Shown here piece by piece: positions 59,337-64,000 of a stretch of 64,000 bases of DNA. Each line of letters starts with the position of its first letter. The stretch's first letter is position 1. Under the pieces are notes generated by a model. That model ran no database searches. It worked only from the letters and a program-made list of their open reading frames with translations, and was not told where the DNA came from. Both the position numbers and the translations under genes were made by a program. The stretch lies in contig NZ_BAABBV010000002.1 of assembly GCF_039538145.1 (NCBI RefSeq), positions 62,001 through 126,000 of the forward strand. The letters run 5' to 3'. Origin of the DNA: Gryllotalpicola daejeonensis. Its GTDB lineage: Bacteria; Actinomycetota; Actinomycetes; Actinomycetales; Microbacteriaceae.

Positions 59337-59600
59337 CTACGGGTTCTCGTAACGCAGGTCGATGACGGCCGTGCCGATCTCGATCTTCGACGTGCGCGCG
59401 CCGACCGCCGCAAGCAGCGGGAACGGCGACGCGAGCTGGCGCGCGAAGTGGTGCACGCGGAAGTAGGCACCGTCTGCGCCCAGTTCCTCCGCAGCGACGG
59501 CGAGGTCGATCGACTGCAGCAGGGCGTCGGATGCCGAGCGGGTCTGCGAATGGGGCGACGGGGTCCAGTGGCCGAAGCTCAGGAATCCGATTCTCTTCAC
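59337..59600 (-). pseudogene. 5' remnant of the LLM oxidoreductase gene
   Basis: A GTG at 59600 opens 87 codons (KRIGFLSFGHWTPSPHS onward) that match the LLM protein and stop at a TAG just past the 143-bp repeat. Its first 39 codons are GC-rich like the surrounding chromosome and differ from the intact gene in several residues (QTRS for RVQT), so it is probably the original start of the gene, cut off by the insertion. It may still be transcribed toward the inserted genes. Confidence 0.85.
59341..59483 (-). repeat. 143-bp direct repeat, copy B (in the LLM remnant)
   Basis: Identical to 57705-57847; offset 1,636 bp, same orientation. To the left lies sequence of the inserted segment (ACGGCGCTAC), to the right the native-looking LLM 5' end. 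Confidence 0.95.
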
Positions 59601-59628
59601 AGTTCGTCCAACCCGCGCGCCCGCGCCC

Positions 59629-61395
59629 TTATGCCTGCGTGAACTGCGCGACCGCGTCGGCGATCGCGATGGTCTCGCGCTCGCCTGTCGCGCGGTTCCA
59701 CAACTCGACCTGACCGTCTGCGGCACCGCGCCCGACGACCAGCACGCGCGGAACGCCGATGAGCTCGGCGTCGCCGAACTTCACGCCGGGCGAGACCTTG
59801 GGGCGGTCGTCGTAGAGCACGTCGAGGCCGGCCGCCTCGAGCTGCGCGATGACGTCCTCGGCGATGCCGTAGACCGCGTCGTCCTTGCCCGTCGCGACCA
59901 CGTGCACGTCGAAGGGCGCGACGGATGCCGGCCAGATCAGGCCCTTCTCGTCGTTGTTCTCTTCGGCGATGATCGCGAGGATGCGGGTCACGCCGATGCC
60001 GTACGAGCCCATCGTGACCGTGACGAGCTTGCCGTTCTCGTCGAGCACCTTGAGGCCGAGCACCTCGGCGTACTTGCGGCCGAGCTGGAAGACGTGGCCG
60101 ATCTCCATGCCACGCTCGAGCGTGACGGGGCCCGAGCCGTCGGGCGCGGGGTCACCTTCACGCACCGCGGCGACCTCGACGATGCCATCAGCGGTGAAGT
60201 CGCGGCCCGCAACCAGGCCGAAGACGTGCTTGCCCGGCTCGTTCGCGCCCGTGATCCACGCGGTGCCGTCCGCGACGCGCGGGTCGAGCAGGTAGCGGAT
60301 GCCGCTCGTGCCCTTTTCGCCGAGCACGGCCTGCTCGCCGCGCACGGGCCCGATGTAGCCCTTGACGAGCTCGGGGTGCTTCCTGAAGTCCTCGTCGGTC
60401 GCGGCCTCTACCTCACCCGGCGCAAAGGCGACCTCGGCACGCTTATCGTCGACCTCACGGTCGCCGGGGACGCCGACGACGACCAGCTCGCGCGTGCCGT
60501 CGAGGTGCGTGACAGCGAGCACCACGTTCTTGAGGGTGTCGGATGCCTGCCACTCTCGATCCTCGCGAGGATGGTCGGCGTTGGCCGCGGCCACGAGCGT
60601 CGCGATCGTGGGGGTGTCAGGGGTGTCGAAGACCTGCGCCGGCGGCAGCGTGTCGAAGGCGACGGGAGCCACGGGCTCAGTGTGGAACGCCTCGACGTTC
60701 GCGGCGTAACCGCCGGCCGACTGCACGAAGGTGTCCTCACCGACGGGGGTGGGGTGCAGGAACTCCTCGCTGCGAGAGCCGCCCATGGCGCCGGCATCCG
60801 CCTGGACGATGACATAGCTCAGGCCGAGGCGCTGGAAGATGCGCTCATAGGCGCTGCGCTGCTTCTCGTAGGAGGCGTCGAGGCCGGCATCCGTGTAGTC
60901 GAAGGAGTACGCGTCCTTCATCGTGAACTCGCGGCCGCGCAGCAGACCCGCGCGAGGGCGCGCCTCATCGCGGTACTTGTCCTGGATCTGGAAGATCGTG
61001 AGCGGCAGGTCCTTGTACGACGAGTACAGGTCCTTCACGAGCAGCGTGAACATCTCCTCGTGTGTCGGCGCGAGCAGATAGTCGCCGCCCTTGCGGTCCT
61101 GCAGGCGGAAGAGCAGGTCGCCGTATTCGTCCCAACGGCCGGTCGCGTCATAGGGCTCACGGGGAACGAGGGCGGGGAAGTGCACCTCATGGGCGCCCGC
61201 GGTTGCCATCTCTTCGCGGATGATCCGCTCGATCTTGGCCTTCACCTTGAGCCCCAGCGGCAGCCACGAGAAGACGCCGGCGGAGGTGCGCCGAATGTAG
61301 CCGGCGCGCACGAGCAGCTTGTGGCTCGTGACCTCTGCGTCGGCGGGGTCTTCGCGCAGGGTGCGCAGGAAGTAGTTGCTAAGGCGAGTGGGCAC
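59629..61395 (-). CDS. proS: Prolyl-tRNA synthetase
   Basis: 588 residues. Class II motifs are visible: FSWLPLGLKVKAKIERIIREEM (motif 1), QIQDKYRDEARPRAGLLRGREFTMKDAYSF (motif 2) and GSYGIGVTRILAIIAEE (motif 3), with the editing insertion between motifs 2 and 3 and an anticodon-binding C-terminus. The GTG start at 61395 lies 58 bp from the divergent RNB gene. Essential gene. Confidence 0.96.
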   Translation of the reverse strand: MPTRLSNYFLRTLREDPADAEVTSHKLLVRAGYIRRTSAGVFSWLPLGLKVKAKIERIIREEMATAGAHEVHFPALVPREPYDATGRWDEYGDLLFRLQDRKGGDYLLAPTHEEMFTLLVKDLYSSYKDLPLTIFQIQDKYRDEARPRAGLLRGREFTMKDAYSFDYTDAGLDASYEKQRSAYERIFQRLGLSYVIVQADAGAMGGSRSEEFLHPTPVGEDTFVQSAGGYAANVEAFHTEPVAPVAFDTLPPAQVFDTPDTPTIATLVAAANADHPREDREWQASDTLKNVVLAVTHLDGTRELVVVGVPGDREVDDKRAEVAFAPGEVEAATDEDFRKHPELVKGYIGPVRGEQAVLGEKGTSGIRYLLDPRVADGTAWITGANEPGKHVFGLVAGRDFTADGIVEVAAVREGDPAPDGSGPVTLERGMEIGHVFQLGRKYAEVLGLKVLDENGKLVTVTMGSYGIGVTRILAIIAEENNDEKGLIWPASVAPFDVHVVATGKDDAVYGIAEDVIAQLEAAGLDVLYDDRPKVSPGVKFGDAELIGVPRVLVVGRGAADGQVELWNRATGERETIAIADAVAQFTQA

Positions 61396-61453
61396 GGGTC
61401 AAGTTTTCCACATCAGCCTTCGTGGCTTGCGCGGGCCCGGATAGCCTCGTGGC

Positions 61454-62878
61454 ATGGCGCGGCGCAGCTCTCGACTCTCGGCATCTGCGGCGCAGAGCGA
61501 GCTCGCAGAGGCGCTCGCGGCGTTGCGGGCCGAGCTCAAGGTGCCGGGAGAGTTCCCACCCGCGGTGCTGGCCGAGGCGGAGCAGGCATCCCTCGCCCCA
61601 CTCGGATCGCTGCCCGACCTGACTCACCTTGAGTTCCTGACCATCGACCCGGCCGGGTCGACCGATCTCGATCAGGCCATGCACCTTGCAGTGACGGATG
61701 CCGGCTTCGAGGTGGACTACGCGATCGCCGACGTGCCGTTCTTCGTGGCGCCTGGGGGCGTGCTCGATGACGAGACACGTCGCCGGGGGCAGACGCTCTA
61801 CGCGCCCGACGGGCGGATCCCGCTTCACCCGCCCGTGATCTCGGAGGGCGCCGGGTCGCTGCTGCCCGGTCAGGTTCGGCGGGCGTTCGTGTGGCGCTTC
61901 GCGCTCGCGCCCGATGGGGCGGTGAACGAGACCTCGCTCACGCGCGCGCTCGTGAGGTCGCGCAGGCAGTGGTCGTACGACGAGGCGCAGCGGGCCCTCG
62001 ACGACGGCACCGCTCCCCCAGCGCTCGCGCCGCTGCCGGCGATCGGGAAGGCGCTGATCGCCCAGGAAGCCGCGCGCGGGGGCGCCTCGCTGAACACCCC
62101 CGATGAAGAGATCGTGCTGACGCCCGACGGCTACGGCGTCGAGCGACGCGTTCCGCTGCCGATCGAGGATTGGAACGCGCAGCTCTCACTGCTGACCGGC
62201 ATGGCCGCGGCGACGATCATGCTCGCCGGCGGCGTGGGGATCCTTCGCACGATGCCCCCTGCCGACGACGCAGCCGTCGCCGCGTTCCGGGCGCGCACTG
62301 AACTGCTGGGGCTGCCATGGGCCGAGGGCACCGAGTACGGCGAGTACCTGCGCAGTCTCGACCGCTCTCAGCCGCGGGCCCTGGCAGTGCTGCAGGCGGC
62401 GGCCTCGCTGTTCTGCGGCGCCGGGTATGAGGCATTCGACGGCGCGCCGCCGAAGCAGCCTGTGCAGGCGGCACTCGCGGCACCGTATGCGCACGTGACC
62501 GCGCCACTGCGGCGGCTCGTCGACCGATGGGGGCTCATCGTCTGCGAGGCGCTGGCAGCGGGGAATCCGGTGCCCGACTGGGCGCGCGCGTCGCTCACCG
62601 AGCTGCCGCACATCATGAACATGACCACGTCTCTGTCGGGGCGATTGGATGCCGGCGCGCTCGACCGCGTCGAGGCGGCTGTGCTCTCGGGCAGGGTCGG
62701 CGACGAATTCGACGCGGTGGTGCTGGCGCAGAACCACACGCGAACGCGGATTCAGCTGGCCGAGCCTGCGGTCGAGGCATCCGTAGACGCGATCGTGGGA
62801 AACCCAGGCGACGCCCTGCGCGTGCGCCTGGTCTCGGCCACGATCGCGACCGGCATGCTGGTGTTCGCGCCGGTCTAA
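61454..62878 (+). CDS. RNB-domain ribonuclease (RNase II-like)
   Basis: 474 residues, shorter than RNase II/R because the cold-shock domains are missing. The catalytic block is LTIDPAGSTDLDQAMHL, giving the Asp cluster, with YAIADVPFFVAPGG and YAHVTAPLRRLVDR of the RNB domain. It should degrade RNA 3' to 5'. A short basic N-terminus precedes it. Common in actinobacteria in this short form. Confidence 0.88.
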   Translation: MARRSSRLSASAAQSELAEALAALRAELKVPGEFPPAVLAEAEQASLAPLGSLPDLTHLEFLTIDPAGSTDLDQAMHLAVTDAGFEVDYAIADVPFFVAPGGVLDDETRRRGQTLYAPDGRIPLHPPVISEGAGSLLPGQVRRAFVWRFALAPDGAVNETSLTRALVRSRRQWSYDEAQRALDDGTAPPALAPLPAIGKALIAQEAARGGASLNTPDEEIVLTPDGYGVERRVPLPIEDWNAQLSLLTGMAAATIMLAGGVGILRTMPPADDAAVAAFRARTELLGLPWAEGTEYGEYLRSLDRSQPRALAVLQAAASLFCGAGYEAFDGAPPKQPVQAALAAPYAHVTAPLRRLVDRWGLIVCEALAAGNPVPDWARASLTELPHIMNMTTSLSGRLDAGALDRVEAAVLSGRVGDEFDAVVLAQNHTRTRIQLAEPAVEASVDAIVGNPGDALRVRLVSATIATGMLVFAPV

Positions 62879-62920
62879 GCATCAAGCCGCGCGATCGTCG
62901 CGGCCCAGCTGAACGTCATG

Positions 62921-62979
62921 CCGAGACGTGCGAAAACGCGGATCCGCGCGCGTGAAAGCGCCGTTTCGGCCCGTCTCGG
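62921..62979. repeat. Structured inverted repeat between convergent genes
   Basis: Arms CCGAGACG (62921-62928) and CGTCTCGG (62972-62979), inner partial pairing CGAAA/TTTCG, and a central 12-bp palindrome CGCGGATCCGCG (62937-62948). Like the element at 33506-33579 it has outer arms around a palindrome centred on GGATCC and lies between convergent gene ends. Confidence 0.75.
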
Positions 62980-63005
62980 TGACAGGACGGCGGGCGGATG
63001 CTTCG

Positions 63006-64000
63006 CTAGTGCCCGACGGTGACGGAGGGCTCGCCGACCGGGGCGTCAGCGCCCATCTCGTCGGCGATGCGCTGCGCCTCGGCGATGAGGGTCTCGACGA
63101 TCTCGGCCTCCGGCACGGTCTTGATGACCTCGCCCTTGACGAAGATCTGGCCCTTGCCGTTGCCGGACGCCACTCCGAGATCGGCCTCCCGAGCCTCGCC
63201 CGGGCCGTTCACGACGCAGCCCATCACGGCGACGCGCAACGGCACGGTGACGTCCTTCAGGCCCTCGGTGACGTTGTTCGCGAGCGAATAGACGTCGACC
63301 TGGGCGCGGCCGCACGACGGGCACGAGACGATCTCGAGCTTGCGCTCGCGCAGGTTCAGCGAGCGCAGGATCTGCAGGCCGACCTTGACCTCTTCGACCG
63401 GCGGCGCGGAGAGCGAGACGCGGATCGTGTCGCCGATGCCCTCGGCGAGCAGGATGCCGAACGCGGTCGCCGACTTGATCGTGCCCTGGAACGCCGGGCC
63501 GGCCTCGGTCACGCCGAGGTGCAGCGGCCAGTCGCCGCGCTCGGCGAGCAGGCGGTAGGCCTTCACCATCACGACCGGGTCGTTGTGCTTGACCGAGATC
63601 TTGAAGTCGTGGAAGTCGTGCTCTTCGAAGAGCGAGGCCTCCCATACGGCGGATTCGACGAGCGCCTCTGCCGTCGGCTTGCCGTATTTCTGCAGCAGGC
63701 TCGGCTCGAGCGACCCGGCGTTCACGCCGATGCGCAGCGAGACCCCTGCGGCCTTCGCGCGCCGCGCGATCTCGCCGACCTGGTCGTCGAACTTGCGGAT
63801 GTTCCCGGGGTTCACGCGCACGCCTGCGCAGCCGGCGTCGATCGCCGCGTAGACGTAGTTCGGCTGGAAGTGGATGTCGGCGATGACCGGGATCTGGCTC
63901 TTCTTCGCGATGATCGGCAGCGCCTCTGCGTCATCGCGGCTCGGCACCGCCACGCGCACGATGTCGCAGCCAGAGGCGGTGAGCTCGGCGATCTGCTGCA
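63006..64000 (-). CDS. ispG: 4-hydroxy-3-methylbut-2-en-1-yl diphosphate synthase (3' part)
   Basis: The C-terminal 331 residues are in the window; the 5' end lies beyond 64000. IPVIADIHFQPNYVYAAIDAGCAGVRVNPGNI, the 4Fe-4S ligands SCPSCGR and MGCVVNGPGEA, and VTEGLKDVTVPLRVAVMG define IspG/GcpE of the MEP isoprenoid pathway. The reading frame is open to the window edge. Confidence 0.95.
   Translation of the reverse strand, partial: QQIAELTASGCDIVRVAVPSRDDAEALPIIAKKSQIPVIADIHFQPNYVYAAIDAGCAGVRVNPGNIRKFDDQVGEIARRAKAAGVSLRIGVNAGSLEPSLLQKYGKPTAEALVESAVWEASLFEEHDFHDFKISVKHNDPVVMVKAYRLLAERGDWPLHLGVTEAGPAFQGTIKSATAFGILLAEGIGDTIRVSLSAPPVEEVKVGLQILRSLNLRERKLEIVSCPSCGRAQVDVYSLANNVTEGLKDVTVPLRVAVMGCVVNGPGEAREADLGVASGNGKGQIFVKGEVIKTVPEAEIVETLIAEAQRIADEMGADAPVGEPSVTVGH

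Larger units (their letters stand above)
57705..59340. mobile_element. Inserted segment that carries a replacement 5' end of the LLM gene
   Basis: The segment begins with the 143-bp LLM copy A, the foreign-looking LLM 5' end and promoter, then a two-gene module (58048-59203) and its promoter region, and ends where copy B begins. It holds no recombinase, transposase or terminal repeats. Removing one copy plus the interval would join the LLM body to its native 5' end. Exact borders could be shifted by up to 143 bp. Confidence 0.6.

Noticed and set aside
57705..59483. Classical IS element
   Set aside because: No transposase, no terminal inverted repeats and a 143-bp duplication, much longer than a target-site duplication.

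Overview
The window is 64 kb of GC-rich, gene-dense actinobacterial chromosome. Codon use, many GTG starts, GTGA/ATGA stop-start overlaps, a DUF222/HNH protein, a CIRCE/HAIR-type heat-shock promoter and a DtxR/IdeR-type iron box all point to Microbacteriaceae, probably Microbacterium or a close relative (inference from gene content; no 16S is present). No tRNA, rRNA, CRISPR array, phage cluster or integrase was seen. No gene-free stretch exceeds about 225 bp; where nothing is listed between genes I saw nothing to support.

Layout. 0-11.9 kb: mostly minus-strand metabolic genes (FKBP prolyl isomerase, PrsW-like protease, GlcD-type FAD oxidase, two tandem alpha/beta hydrolases, DUF222-HNH protein, aspartate ammonia-lyase, aldehyde dehydrogenase, beta-lactamase-fold serine hydrolase), with one glycosyltransferase on plus. 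11.9-16.6 kb: uracil/xanthine permease, APC permease, HSL-type esterase, small conserved protein. 16.7-23.3 kb: hsp20 behind a double heat-shock operator, a NarL/HK two-component pair, an MmpS-like membrane protein, quinone-oxidoreductase-like protein and oligopeptidase B. 23.3-28.4 kb: a short AbiEi/DUF559-like protein followed by a 20-bp-period palindrome array, pfkA, a CYTH protein, an acidic protein and an SNF2 helicase. 28.6-33.6 kb: small membrane protein, RbsD-like protein, SGNH esterase, divergent LysR/MFS pair and a ROK protein. 33.6-37.1 kb: ribF and truB in one minus-strand operon headed by a TetR regulator, divergent from a DHA2 drug exporter. 38.6-45.2 kb: panE, a Xre/DUF2975 pair, two P-loop kinases, PPOX oxidoreductase, degenerate uridine kinase, mutY, GNAT and a J-NERD fusion. 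45.3-50.2 kb: an iron-siderophore operon (reductase, two FecCD permeases, ATPase, lipoprotein) starting at a DtxR-type box. 50.3-55.0 kb: rbfA, infB, ylxR, nusA. 55.1-64 kb: gamma-CA-like protein, then an accessory hotspot built around an LLM flavin oxidoreductase gene, then proS, an RNB-domain RNase and the 3' part of ispG.

The most unusual region is 55.8-59.6 kb. An AT-richer Abi-type HEPN gene lies at the 3' side of the LLM gene. Immediately upstream of the LLM gene sits a two-gene DUF5343-like/HEPN module. A perfect 143-bp copy of the LLM 5' region, followed by a diverged native 5' end, lies on the far side of that module. The arrangement looks like an insertion into the LLM gene that brought its own replacement 5' end, leaving the gene intact and the old 5' end as a remnant. 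I regard the DUF5343-like/HEPN pair as the best candidate for an uncharacterised defence or toxin-antitoxin system here.

Other signals are the palindrome array at 24.0-24.1 kb, structured inverted repeats between convergent genes (33.5 kb, 62.9 kb), and strong over-use of the octamer CGGATGCC/GGCATCCG throughout coding DNA.
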